Source: Lentibacter algarum
GTDB lineage: Bacteria; Pseudomonadota; Alphaproteobacteria; Rhodobacterales; Rhodobacteraceae
NCBI RefSeq assembly: GCF_018860975.1
Contig: NZ_JAHKQI010000008.1
Span: forward strand, 249,746-313,745
Direction: 5' to 3'
Length of the DNA stretch: 64,000 nt
The position numbers and the translations under genes were made by a program. The notes beneath the pieces were generated by a model, which searched no databases, was not told where the DNA came from, and saw only the letters and a list, made by a program, of their open reading frames with translations. Numbering within the stretch: position 1 is the first letter of the stretch; each line of letters begins with the position of its first letter. Shown here one piece after another: positions 53,392-61,953 of this stretch.

Positions 53392-54681
53392 ATGAGTGAT
53401 GCACAGCACGAAACCGAAGACACGCTAACGCGGGCTTGGGTTCTGCACCCTGACATTCGCAAAGATGACACGACCCGCGCACCAGATAATGCGCTGGAAG
53501 AGGCTGTGGCCTTGGCCGAAGCCATGCCATACCTTGAGGTTTGCGGCGCGACTGTGGTGAAGCTTCAGCGCCCGCATCCTGGCATGTTGTTTGGCAAGGG
53601 TAAGCTCGACGAGCTAGAGGCTGAGTTCAAAGCTGCCGAGATTGAATTGGTGCTCATCGATGGCCCGGTGAGCCCTGTGCAGCAACGCAATCTTGAGAAA
53701 AAGTGGGGCGTGAAGATCCTTGATCGCACTGGTCTGATCCTGGAAATCTTCTCCGATCGTGCGCGCACGCGCGAGGGTGTGCTGCAAGTCGAGATGGCGG
53801 CCCTGAGCTACCAGCGCACGCGGCTTGTGCGGGCTTGGACACACCTTGAGCGCCAGCGTGGCGGGCTTGGCTTTGTTGGTGGCCCGGGTGAGACGCAGAT
53901 CGAATCTGACAGACGGGCGATTGACGAACAACTTGTGCGCCTGCGTCGCCAGCTTTCAAAGGTGATCAAAACCCGTGAGCTTCACCGCTCGGCGCGCGCC
54001 AAAGTACCGTTTCCGATTGTGGCGCTTGTAGGTTACACCAATGCGGGGAAATCAACGCTTTTCAACCACCTGACAGGCGCCAATGTGATGGCCAAAGACA
54101 TGCTCTTTGCCACGCTAGACCCGACAATGCGCCGTGTTGAACTGCCGCCAACTGGGCTTGAAGTGATCATGTCCGACACGGTTGGTTTTATCTCGAACCT
54201 GCCGACTGAACTTGTTGCCGCCTTCCGTGCGACGCTGGAAGAGGTGCTGAGTGCTGATCTGGTTTTGCATGTGCGAGACATTGCCCATTCCGAAACAGAA
54301 GCACAAGCTGAGGACGTTAAGACCATTCTGGAAGGCCTTGGAATTGATAATAAAACACCGAAAATTGAGGTTCTCAACAAGAGCGATTTGCTGGATGCCG
54401 AAGCTTTAGGTGCAATCCAGGCGATTGCTGATCGTTCCGAGAGTGTGTTCGCTGTTTCTGCGATCACCGGCGCAGGGCTCGACGAGTTGTTGCAGGCTGT
54501 CTGCGACGCTTTGGCCGGTGCGCGCAAACATGAAGCCTTGATGCTCAGTTTTGCCGAAGGACGGCAACGCGCCTGGCTATTTGAGCATGGCGTTGTCGAG
54601 GACGAGCGCCAGACGGACGAAGGCTATGCCCTCAAGGTGCATTGGACGCGCAAGCAGGCGGATCAGTTCAAGGCACTTTAA
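53392..54681 (+). CDS. hflX: GTPase HflX
   Basis: A 429-residue ribosome-splitting GTPase. The N-terminal HflX domain has LFGKGKLDELEAEFKA and LIDGPVSPVQQRNLEKKWGVKILDRTGLIL; the G domain has G1 GYTNAGKSTLFN, DTVGFI (G3) and NKSD (G4). It rescues stalled ribosomes under heat stress. Its stop shares the tetranucleotide TTAA with the stop of the convergent HD-domain gene. Confidence 0.95.
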   Translation: MSDAQHETEDTLTRAWVLHPDIRKDDTTRAPDNALEEAVALAEAMPYLEVCGATVVKLQRPHPGMLFGKGKLDELEAEFKAAEIELVLIDGPVSPVQQRNLEKKWGVKILDRTGLILEIFSDRARTREGVLQVEMAALSYQRTRLVRAWTHLERQRGGLGFVGGPGETQIESDRRAIDEQLVRLRRQLSKVIKTRELHRSARAKVPFPIVALVGYTNAGKSTLFNHLTGANVMAKDMLFATLDPTMRRVELPPTGLEVIMSDTVGFISNLPTELVAAFRATLEEVLSADLVLHVRDIAHSETEAQAEDVKTILEGLGIDNKTPKIEVLNKSDLLDAEALGAIQAIADRSESVFAVSAITGAGLDELLQAVCDALAGARKHEALMLSFAEGRQRAWLFEHGVVEDERQTDEGYALKVHWTRKQADQFKAL

Positions 54682-55268
54682 GATTTGCCGCGTGCAGTGA
54701 ACCAAGCAATCACTCGCGGCTTCAACCAGTCCCATAGCCAAGGCGCGCCGTGATTGATTTTGCGGCCAACACGCTCTTCGAGTTGCTCAAAACGGGTGTC
54801 GTATTCGTCCCATGAGCCGCCTCCAGCTGCGAGGTTCTGGTTCGGCGGCTGAAAACGGTCAAGCGACTTGGCAAATCGTGCATCTGGGCTTTCGGCTGCT
54901 TCAAATTCATTCCAAAGTTCGTGGAACTCTTGTGCTTGGTCAGCAGGAAGTAAGCCGAAAATTCGGGCTGCAGCAGCTTGCTCTTTGGCTTCCATGTCTG
55001 CAACGTCGAAATCGCCAAAGATCGGGGCGTCACCGGCGTCGATTTCGACCAAATCATGCAGCAACAGCATTTTGATTACCCGCGATGTGTCGACTCCTTG
55101 AGGCGCGTCACCTCCGAGCACCATTGCATATAGAGCAATATGCCAGCTGTGTTCGCCAGAGTTCTCATAGCGGGAATTGTCGCCAAGTTTTGTTGCGCGG
55201 ATGATCTGCTTGAGCTTGTCGGCCTCCCAGAGGAAGGCCATCTGCCGGTCAAGCCGATCTTGCGTCAT
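54678..55268 (-). CDS. HD-domain nucleotide phosphohydrolase (YfbR-like)
   Basis: A 196-residue HD hydrolase. The first metal ligand is the histidine in ENSGEHSWHIALYAMVL, the HD pair is in LLLHDLVEIDAGDAP and the last Asp is further on (PDARFAKSLDRFQPP). Family members such as YfbR are 5'-nucleotidases for dNMPs. Its 3' end overlaps hflX by 4 nt (convergent). It overlaps the upstream 81-residue gene by 4 nt on the same strand. Confidence 0.88.
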   Translation of the reverse strand: MTQDRLDRQMAFLWEADKLKQIIRATKLGDNSRYENSGEHSWHIALYAMVLGGDAPQGVDTSRVIKMLLLHDLVEIDAGDAPIFGDFDVADMEAKEQAAAARIFGLLPADQAQEFHELWNEFEAAESPDARFAKSLDRFQPPNQNLAAGGGSWDEYDTRFEQLEERVGRKINHGAPWLWDWLKPRVIAWFTARGKS

Positions 55269-55510
55269 GGTTTGGGAGTTTCGGTCTTGTTTGTGGCAAC
55301 AAGTTCTTCAGCTTTGCCGCGCAGAAACTCTCTTGCAGCCTTACCCGCGAGGCGAACACGCACTTCTGTTAAGTAGGCTTCTTCAAGCGTCTGCGATGAC
55401 TTTCCCAAAAGATCGGCCACAGCATAGTGCAGCCGGTCTTCGCCGGATTTTTCCATGATCAGGATGGTGTCATCGGCAAGGGCTGCGGCGGTATCAATAA
55501 GCGAGGACAT
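55265..55510 (-). CDS. Conserved hypothetical protein between hydrolase genes (81 aa)
   Basis: An 81-residue soluble, mostly helical protein, acidic in the first half (LADDTILIMEKSGEDRLHYAVADLLG) and Lys/Glu-rich at the end. No family is recognised. It overlaps the HD-domain gene by 4 nt and the alpha/beta hydrolase gene by 1 nt, so it is probably translated as part of the same operon. Confidence 0.7.
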   Translation of the reverse strand: MSSLIDTAAALADDTILIMEKSGEDRLHYAVADLLGKSSQTLEEAYLTEVRVRLAGKAAREFLRGKAEELVATNKTETPKP

Positions 55511-56163
55511 TAGCGTGTGTTCTCCGTCAGGCGACGTTTGACATAGTCTTGCGTGTGACCAACCAGCGTTTCCATGTGATCGTTCTCAAAGAAGTGGCCA
55601 GCGCCTTCAACTTCGGTGTGCGTCACTGTGATGCCTTTTTGCTCATGCAGCTTTTCAACCAATCCATGTGTGTCAGCCGGAGGCGCGACGCGGTCGGCGG
55701 TGCCGTTGATGATCAGGCCAGATGCAGGGCAGGGCGCCAGGAAGGAAAAGTCATACATGTTGGCGGGCGGTGATACCGAGATAAAACCGGTGATCTCGGG
55801 ACGGCGCATAAGAAGCTGCATGCCGATCCAAGCGCCAAAAGAGAAGCCCGCAACCCAGCAATGCTTGGAGTTGTTGTTCATCGACTGCAAGTAGTCGAGC
55901 GCCGAGGCGGCATCGGACAATTCACCAACGCCTTGGTCATATTCGCCCTGCGAGCGGCCAACCCCGCGGAAGTTAAACCGCAGAACTGTGAAACCCATTT
56001 TGTAGAAGGCATAATGTAGGTTGTAGACAACCTTGTTGTTCATTGTGCCGCCAAACTGCGGGTGCGGATGCAGCACAATCGCGATCGGCGCGTCGCGCTC
56101 TGGTTGCGGATGGTAGCGGCCTTCAAGACGGCCTTCTGGGCCAGGAAAAATAACCTCGGGCAT
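55510..56163 (-). CDS. Alpha/beta hydrolase
   Basis: A 217-residue single-domain hydrolase. It starts PEVIFPGPEGRLEGRYHPQP and has HPHPQFGGTMNNKVV, the nucleophile serine in GFSFGAWIG and the histidine in EGAGHFF. It belongs to the YfhR/CocE-like dienelactone-hydrolase branch often found in alphaproteobacteria. Substrate unknown. It leads the leftward three-gene operon and is divergent from iscR across 155 nt that hold the suf promoter. Confidence 0.85.
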   Translation of the reverse strand: MPEVIFPGPEGRLEGRYHPQPERDAPIAIVLHPHPQFGGTMNNKVVYNLHYAFYKMGFTVLRFNFRGVGRSQGEYDQGVGELSDAASALDYLQSMNNNSKHCWVAGFSFGAWIGMQLLMRRPEITGFISVSPPANMYDFSFLAPCPASGLIINGTADRVAPPADTHGLVEKLHEQKGITVTHTEVEGAGHFFENDHMETLVGHTQDYVKRRLTENTR

Positions 56164-56200
56164 GTGTCTGCAATATCTCCGTCGGGGGCGCCGCTAATTC

Positions 56201-56237
56201 TTGACAAAATCAGTCGTGCACATTAGAACAATTCTAA
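56201..56237 (+). promoter_or_regulatory. suf promoter with an Irr/ICE-like palindrome over the -10
   Basis: A -35 TTGACA (56201-56206) and a -10 TAGAAC (56224-56229) are spaced 17 nt apart. The -10 lies inside the palindrome TTAGAA-CAA-TTCTAA (56223-56237), which matches the shape of the alphaproteobacterial Irr (ICE) box TTTAGAA-N3-TTCTAAA. Binding there would block RNA polymerase. iscR starts 82 nt downstream. Irr is predicted in the literature to control suf genes in Rhodobacterales; the assignment here is by pattern only. Confidence 0.65.
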
Positions 56238-56318
56238 ATCCAAGCGAGAGCTCGGAAGTCTTACGCGAGATAGTCTTTGTCTTGCCTAAGGTCAATCAAT
56301 TCGCACTCGGAGGCGGTG

Positions 56319-56780
56319 ATGAAGCTAAGCACTAAGGGGCGTTACGCCATGGTTGCCCTCGCCGATATTGCACTGCAAAGCGGTGAAACTTTGGTGACAT
56401 TGGGTGACATTTCAAAGCGGCAGGATATCTCGCTGCCTTATCTTGAGCAGTTGTTTGTCAAATTGCGCCGTGCGGGGCTTGTTGAGTCGGTGCGCGGGCC
56501 AGGCGGCGGTTATAAGCTTGCGAAGTCCACGTCTGACATCCGAGTGGTTGATGTGCTTGAGGCCGTGGATGAAAGCGTTGATGCCTTGAAAAAGGGGGCT
56601 GGCGCCAGTGGTGCGGCGTCGGGTTCTAAAGCGCAGTCGGTGACCAACCGTCTTTGGGAGGGGCTCTCTGCGCATGTCTATGTTTACCTGCACACCGCAA
56701 GGTTGGCTGATGTTATCAGCAACGAACTTGCGCCCTGTCCGGCTGTGCCGACTTTGTTTGACGTTGTGGATGAAGAGTGA
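56319..56780 (+). CDS. iscR: Rrf2 family regulator IscR (Rhodobacter type, single Cys)
   Basis: A 153-residue winged-helix regulator (MKLSTKGRYAMVALADIAL, ISLPYLEQLFVKLRRAGLVESVRGPGGGYKL). The three Fe-S ligand cysteines of E. coli IscR are missing: the loop reads ALKKGAGASGAASGSKAQ, and the only cysteine is C140. Rhodobacter sphaeroides IscR is described as having a single Cys yet binding an iron-sulfur cluster and repressing iron-sulfur genes. The ATG at 56319 has GGAGG 7 nt upstream. It overlaps the desulfurase gene (TGATG). Confidence 0.93.
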   Translation: MKLSTKGRYAMVALADIALQSGETLVTLGDISKRQDISLPYLEQLFVKLRRAGLVESVRGPGGGYKLAKSTSDIRVVDVLEAVDESVDALKKGAGASGAASGSKAQSVTNRLWEGLSAHVYVYLHTARLADVISNELAPCPAVPTLFDVVDEE

Positions 56781-57823
56781 TGCCGCGGGTCTTTCTAGAT
56801 CATAATGCAACCGCGCCTTTGAGGGCTGAAGCCCGTGAGGCGATGTTGGCGGCTATGGAGGTTGTCGGCAACCCTTCCTCTGTTCACGCAGAGGGGCGCG
56901 CGGCCAAAGCACTGCTTGAGCGGTGCCGCGCTGATGTTGCCGAGGCTTTTGGAGCCGAGGGCGCCGAGATTGTGTTTACCGGCTCGGCAACCGAGGCCGC
57001 GGCGATGGCACTGGCAGGGCGTGGCATTGCCTGTTCCGCTGTCGAACATGACGCCGTAGCAGCTTGGTGTGAGCCTACGCTAGGAAGCGACAAGAACGGT
57101 TACGTGACTGTTACTGATGCAGGGTTTGCCACACTGCAACTGGCCAACTCGGAAACCGGCGTAATGCAAGACTTGCCTGAAGGCCTTTGGATGAGCGACT
57201 TCACACAGGCTTTCGGCAAGGCTGCGGTGAATTTCCTCAAATCCGGCCCGCTCATGGCGGCGATTTCGGCGCATAAGCTTGGTGGGCCAAAGGGCATCGG
57301 CGCTTTGGTCATGCGACGCGGGATTGATCTTACACCTGTGCTCAAAGGCGGTGGCCAAGAGATGGGCCGGCGTGCTGGCACCGAAAATATCATTGGTGCG
57401 GCAGGGTTTGCCGCCGCGGCGAAGGCCTCTGCGCAAGACGTAGCGTTAGGTCGATGGCAGGAAGTTGAAGAAATCCGCGATATGCTTGAAGAAGCCCTTG
57501 CGGCTGCGCTAAACGCGCCTATTTTCGTCGGCAAGCGCGCGACACGACTCCCCAATACCTCCTGTATCCTGTCATCCGGCTGGAAAGGCGAGACACAGGT
57601 GATGCAACTGGACTTGGCCGGCTTTGCTGTTTCGGCAGGCTCGGCCTGTTCGAGCGGCAAAGTCAAAACCAGCCCAGTGCTGCGCGCGATGGGATATGAC
57701 GAACAAGCCGCAGGCTGCGCGATCCGCGTGTCTCTCGGGCTTGAAACAAAGAGAGACGATGTGCTGCGATTTGCTGACAAGTTCATAGCACTTGCCAAGA
57801 AACATGAAGCCCGCGCGGCTTAA
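56780..57823 (+). CDS. Cysteine desulfurase (NifS/IscS class)
   Basis: A 347-residue PLP enzyme that releases sulfur from cysteine for cluster assembly. N-terminal [12 protein letters not shown] lysine in [11 protein letters not shown], and the persulfide cysteine in [17 protein letters not shown] are present. It is shorter than IscS (about 400) and belongs to the compact NifS-like type that follows iscR in Rhodobacterales suf clusters; a separate sufS likely lies outside the window. Overlaps iscR by 1 nt, so translation is coupled. Confidence 0.9.
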   Translation: MPRVFLDHNATAPLRAEAREAMLAAMEVVGNPSSVHAEGRAAKALLERCRADVAEAFGAEGAEIVFTGSATEAAAMALAGRGIACSAVEHDAVAAWCEPTLGSDKNGYVTVTDAGFATLQLANSETGVMQDLPEGLWMSDFTQAFGKAAVNFLKSGPLMAAISAHKLGGPKGIGALVMRRGIDLTPVLKGGGQEMGRRAGTENIIGAAGFAAAAKASAQDVALGRWQEVEEIRDMLEEALAAALNAPIFVGKRATRLPNTSCILSSGWKGETQVMQLDLAGFAVSAGSACSSGKVKTSPVLRAMGYDEQAAGCAIRVSLGLETKRDDVLRFADKFIALAKKHEARAA

Positions 57824-57848
57824 GCGAACGAGACGAGAAGGAAACAAT

Positions 57849-59363
57849 ATGACTGAAGTGATTGTCAAAGATGGCGTTGAAGAAGAGACTGTCGAGGCCG
57901 TTCGCTCGCTTGGTGAGAAGTATAAGTACGGTTGGGAAACCGAGATCGAGATGGAATATGCTCCGCTCGGTCTGAATGAAGATATCGTCAAGCTGATCTC
58001 AGAAAAGAACGGCGAACCGCAGTGGATGCTTGACTGGCGTCTTGAGGCATTTGCGCGCTGGAAGACACTTGAAGAGCCTGACTGGGCGATGGTCGACTAT
58101 CCCGAGATCGACTTTCAAGACCAGTACTATTATGCGCGGCCCAAGAGCATGGAGGAAAAGCCAAAGTCACTCGATGAGGTCGACCCGAAGCTACTGGCCA
58201 CTTACGAAAAGCTCGGAATTCCGCTCAAGGAGCAGATGATCCTCGCAGGTGTCGAAGGCGCCGAGGACGCGCCTGCCGAAGGCCGTAAAGTTGCGGTTGA
58301 TGCGGTGTTTGACAGCGTATCAGTCGGCACCACCTTCCAGAATGAACTCAAAGCAGCGGGGGTGATCTTCTGTTCAATCTCCGAAGCGATCCGCGATCAT
58401 CCTGAATTGGTGAAGAAATACATCGGCTCGGTTGTGCCCGTGTCTGACAACTTCTACGCGACACTCAATAGCGCGGTTTTCTCTGACGGCTCATTTGTCT
58501 ACATCCCGCCGGGTGTTCGCTGCCCGATGGAACTCAGCACCTATTTTCGCATCAACGCCGAGAACACGGGCCAGTTTGAACGCACGCTGATCATTGCCGA
58601 TAAAGGCAGCTATGTGAGCTATCTTGAAGGCTGCACGGCGCCACAACGGGATATTGCCCAGCTGCACGCCGCTGTTGTTGAAATCGTCATCGAAGAAGAT
58701 GCCGAAGTTAAGTACTCAACCGTTCAAAACTGGTATCCTGGTGACGAGAACGGCGTTGGCGGGATCTATAATTTTGTCACCAAACGCGCTGATTGCCGCG
58801 GTGACCGTGCCAAGGTGATGTGGACGCAGGTTGAAACCGGCTCGGCTGTAACTTGGAAGTATCCAAGCTGCATCCTGCGCGGCGATGACAGCCAAGGCGA
58901 GTTCTACTCGATCGCGATCACCAACAACCACCAGCAGGCTGACACCGGCACCAAGATGATCCACCTCGGCAAGAACACCAAGTCGCGGATTGTCAGCAAA
59001 GGTATCTCGGCTGGCGTGGCGCAGAACACCTATCGCGGGTTGGTGAGCATGCACCCGAAAGCCCAGAACTCGCGCAACTACACACAATGCGACAGCTTGC
59101 TGATCGGGGATAAATGTGGCGCGCATACAGTGCCTTACATTGAAGTAAAGAACAACTCGTCGCGGGTTGAACACGAAGCAACCACTTCTAAGGTTGATGA
59201 TGAGCAGATGTTCTATTGCCGTCAGCGCGGCATGGACGAAGAGGCCGCCGTGGCATTGATCGTTAACGGCTTCGCCAAAGAAGTTCTGCAAGCTCTGCCA
59301 ATGGAGTTTGCCATGGAAGCACAAGCACTGGTGGCGATCTCGCTGGAAGGGTCTGTGGGTTAA
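57849..59363 (+). CDS. sufB: Fe-S cluster assembly scaffold SufB
   Basis: A 504-residue SufBD scaffold subunit with the full-length pattern: N-terminal [40 protein letters not shown], and the C-terminal core with [17 protein letters not shown], the cysteine in [14 protein letters not shown] and [25 protein letters not shown]. The ATG at 57849 has AAGGAAA 8 nt upstream. It forms SufBCD with the products at 61198 and 61953; three accessory genes lie in between. Confidence 0.96.
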   Translation: MTEVIVKDGVEEETVEAVRSLGEKYKYGWETEIEMEYAPLGLNEDIVKLISEKNGEPQWMLDWRLEAFARWKTLEEPDWAMVDYPEIDFQDQYYYARPKSMEEKPKSLDEVDPKLLATYEKLGIPLKEQMILAGVEGAEDAPAEGRKVAVDAVFDSVSVGTTFQNELKAAGVIFCSISEAIRDHPELVKKYIGSVVPVSDNFYATLNSAVFSDGSFVYIPPGVRCPMELSTYFRINAENTGQFERTLIIADKGSYVSYLEGCTAPQRDIAQLHAAVVEIVIEEDAEVKYSTVQNWYPGDENGVGGIYNFVTKRADCRGDRAKVMWTQVETGSAVTWKYPSCILRGDDSQGEFYSIAITNNHQQADTGTKMIHLGKNTKSRIVSKGISAGVAQNTYRGLVSMHPKAQNSRNYTQCDSLLIGDKCGAHTVPYIEVKNNSSRVEHEATTSKVDDEQMFYCRQRGMDEEAAVALIVNGFAKEVLQALPMEFAMEAQALVAISLEGSVG

Positions 59364-59492
59364 TGCAGCCAGTAAGGCATCATAACCAAGTTTCAAATGG
59401 GTCAAAGGGGCGCGAAATCGCACCTCTTTCGCCACATTTGCGCCTGAGTGTTTTGCCAAGTTCTGAGCAATCTCAACTTATGAGGGTGCCAG

Positions 59493-60059
59493 ATGCGAAA
59501 CCAGAACCTAGATGCGTTCGAAAAGCGGATGAAGCGGATTGCCAAAAACGAGGGCGGTCAGCGCAACATGCTTGCGGGCGAGGGCGATGTGAAGTCAACG
59601 CGCTTCACAGCCGAGGATTTGCGCCGCGCAACCAAGCCCAAAAAGAGCGCGGGCCCGAAGACAACTTTCAAAGACCTGCCAAAAGCGGTTATCGGCTTTG
59701 GCATCGGGTTGTTGGCGATGTTGGTTGCGCGCCTCGCAGGCTTTCATGTGATCGCTTCTTACGTGTTCGGCGATGCGCTGACATCTTTGCTGATGCTGCG
59801 TGGGGCGGAGATAGCACTTGCGATCGTGGTGATGTTCATTCTGGGAATGATCCTCAAGATCAACTCCGGCTTGGGCAAAATGGCGATGACTGCTGGCATG
59901 GCGCTCATGCTGATCGGCGAGCCGGAAGTGGCGCGTTACGCGCCAAGCATTTGGCAAGAGATGTTCTCTCCACAATACGCGGCGGGCGTTCTGGCGCCGC
60001 AAGCCGGCATCGAAAACAACCTGCGCTCGATCGCCGACGTGGTTTTGGCACGCCTTTAA
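59493..60059 (+). CDS. Membrane protein within the suf cluster (188 aa)
   Basis: A 188-residue protein with a basic N-terminal half (EKRMKRIAKNEGG, EDLRRATKPKKSAGPK) and about three helices (about 66-86, 100-118 and 124-140). No family recognised. It is on the suf strand 129 nt after sufB, which carries no clear promoter or terminator. Its role is unknown; similar genes are present at this position in some Rhodobacterales suf clusters. Confidence 0.65.
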   Translation: MRNQNLDAFEKRMKRIAKNEGGQRNMLAGEGDVKSTRFTAEDLRRATKPKKSAGPKTTFKDLPKAVIGFGIGLLAMLVARLAGFHVIASYVFGDALTSLLMLRGAEIALAIVVMFILGMILKINSGLGKMAMTAGMALMLIGEPEVARYAPSIWQEMFSPQYAAGVLAPQAGIENNLRSIADVVLARL

Positions 60060-60169
60060 CCGGCGCTAGCAACATTACAAATCTCAAAATGAACCGCGGT
60101 GCATCTAATGCGCCGCGCCAGTTTGCGTTCGTGACGTCAGATAATACATGAAGTTTAAGGGGTATTAAT

Positions 60170-60382
60170 ATGGAATTCATTGAAAAAAATAAAACCATTC
60201 TGGTGCAGGTCGTGGCCGGTGTTCTGCTTGCGACGGCCCTCAACTGGATTGATCTTCCAGTGTGGTTGATCGGCGGCATCATCGCGGCAGTTGTCTCGCT
60301 TTGGACTGGCAAGATGGTCGAAGTCTATGATCGCCAGATTGCGCCACGTCTTAAAGACATTAACGACAAAGACAACGACTGA
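60170..60382 (+). CDS. Small membrane protein within the suf cluster (70 aa)
   Basis: A 70-residue protein with two helices (about 10-26 and 30-45) separated by a short LPVW turn and a charged C-terminus (YDRQIAPRLKDINDKDND). AGGGG lies upstream of the ATG at a good spacing. Its stop overlaps the start of the pyruvyl transferase gene by 1 nt. Function unknown. Confidence 0.7.
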   Translation: MEFIEKNKTILVQVVAGVLLATALNWIDLPVWLIGGIIAAVVSLWTGKMVEVYDRQIAPRLKDINDKDND

Positions 60383-61173
60383 TGAACCAGACGCCGCTCA
60401 AACTTTACTGGTGGAACGCGAAACCGAATTTCGGCGATGCGCTGAGCCAGCTTGTAACGGCGCATGCGTCGGGGCGGGCGGTTGTGCACGCCGAACCGCG
60501 CGACGCAGAGGTGTTTGCGGTTGGTTCGATTCTGCAGTTTGCGCGCCGGGTTTGGGGCAAAGAAGGGCGGCCTTCGCACCGTCCGACCATTTGGGGAACC
60601 GGCATGCTTGGTGCCTTGCGCACCGATTTTGTCGAGCATGTTGACGTTGCAATGTTGCGTGGGCCTATCACGGCTTCGCTGCTTGGCCTGAAGGTTGAAA
60701 GCTACGGCGACCCTGGTGTTCTGACATCAGAGGCGCTTGGGAAAAAACCTGAACAGCACGACAGGATCGGGTTGGTTCTGCATCATGGTCAGCTAGGGCA
60801 TCCGAGTGTCAAAGCGTTGCTTAAGTCCGAGCCGTCAGTTGAATACATTGACGTTCAAGGAACACCAGAAGAGGTTTGCCCTAAGATCGGCGCTTGCAAG
60901 CATGTTATTAGCTCGTCTTTGCACGGGTTGATCGTTGCTGACAGCTATGGCGTGCCAAACACCTGGCTCGACCCGCTCAAGCAACCACGAATGAAATACT
61001 ACGATTATGCTGCCGGCATCGGGCGGGTTCTGCCTCTGCCGCTTAAGCATGACGACATCAAAGCGGCATTGCCAGCCATGCATGAGGGCGCTTTGCCCTA
61101 TGCGGCGAGCCTTGCTGAAGCGAAACAGAGATTGATATCAGATTTCCCCGCTCACCTGCGAGCCGGGGCATAA
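60382..61173 (+). CDS. Polysaccharide pyruvyl transferase family protein
   Basis: A 263-residue protein whose start LKLYWWNAKPNFGDALSQLV and CKHVISSSLHGLIVADSYGVPN segment match the polysaccharide pyruvyl transferase (CsaB/ExoV-like) family, which ketal-links pyruvate to sugars. It is shorter than most members, and the donor site cannot be verified. Its ATG overlaps the preceding stop by 1 nt and it lies 24 nt before sufC, so it is in the suf transcript despite an envelope-type function. Confidence 0.8.
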   Translation: MNQTPLKLYWWNAKPNFGDALSQLVTAHASGRAVVHAEPRDAEVFAVGSILQFARRVWGKEGRPSHRPTIWGTGMLGALRTDFVEHVDVAMLRGPITASLLGLKVESYGDPGVLTSEALGKKPEQHDRIGLVLHHGQLGHPSVKALLKSEPSVEYIDVQGTPEEVCPKIGACKHVISSSLHGLIVADSYGVPNTWLDPLKQPRMKYYDYAAGIGRVLPLPLKHDDIKAALPAMHEGALPYAASLAEAKQRLISDFPAHLRAGA

Positions 61174-61197
61174 AACACACCTAAGAAAGGCGCGAAC

Positions 61198-61953
61198 ATG
61201 TTGGAAATCAAAGGCTTGAAAGTCAAACTTGAAGAAGAGGACAAGCAAATCCTCAAAGGCGTTGACCTCAAGGTTGAAGCTGGAAAAGTGCACGCGATCA
61301 TGGGGCCGAACGGCTCTGGAAAGTCGACGCTTTCTTATGTGCTTTCGGGCAAGGACGGCTATGAAGTGACTGGCGGCGAAGCCACACTTGAGGGCGCAAA
61401 TTTGCTTGACATGGACCCAGAAGAGCGCGCGGCAGCTGGCTTGTTCCTTGCGTTTCAGTATCCTGTCGAGATCCCAGGTGTCGGCAACATGACATTCCTG
61501 CGCACCGCCGTAAACTCGCAACGCAAAGCGCGCGGTGAGGAGGAACTGTCTGCTGCCGACTTCCTCAAGGAAATTCGTGCCAAAGCCAAGGACTTGAAGA
61601 TTGATGCCGAGATGCTCAAGCGTCCGGTCAATGTTGGCTTCTCGGGTGGCGAGAAAAAACGCAACGAAGTGCTGCAAATGGCGATGCTCACACCGAAGAT
61701 GTGTATCTTGGACGAAACAGACTCAGGCCTTGATGTGGATGCGATGAAGCTGGTGGCTGAAGGTGTTAATGCTTTGCGCAGCGAGGGCCGTGGTTTTCTT
61801 GTGATCACGCACTACCAACGCCTGCTTGATCACATCAAACCAGATGTTGTGCATATCATGGCGGATGGTCGTATCGTGAAGACCGGCGGGCCGGAACTGG
61901 CGCTGGAAGTCGAGAACAACGGCTACGCTGGTATTTTGGAAGAGGTGGCGTAA
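61198..61953 (+). CDS. sufC: Fe-S cluster assembly ATPase SufC
   Basis: A 251-residue ABC ATPase. Walker A GPNGSGKST, the Q-loop, the signature FSGGEKKRNEVLQM and Walker B CILDETDSGLDVDA are complete. It energises the SufBCD scaffold. AAAGG precedes the ATG. The stop overlaps sufD in a TAATG junction. Confidence 0.97.
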   Translation: MLEIKGLKVKLEEEDKQILKGVDLKVEAGKVHAIMGPNGSGKSTLSYVLSGKDGYEVTGGEATLEGANLLDMDPEERAAAGLFLAFQYPVEIPGVGNMTFLRTAVNSQRKARGEEELSAADFLKEIRAKAKDLKIDAEMLKRPVNVGFSGGEKKRNEVLQMAMLTPKMCILDETDSGLDVDAMKLVAEGVNALRSEGRGFLVITHYQRLLDHIKPDVVHIMADGRIVKTGGPELALEVENNGYAGILEEVA

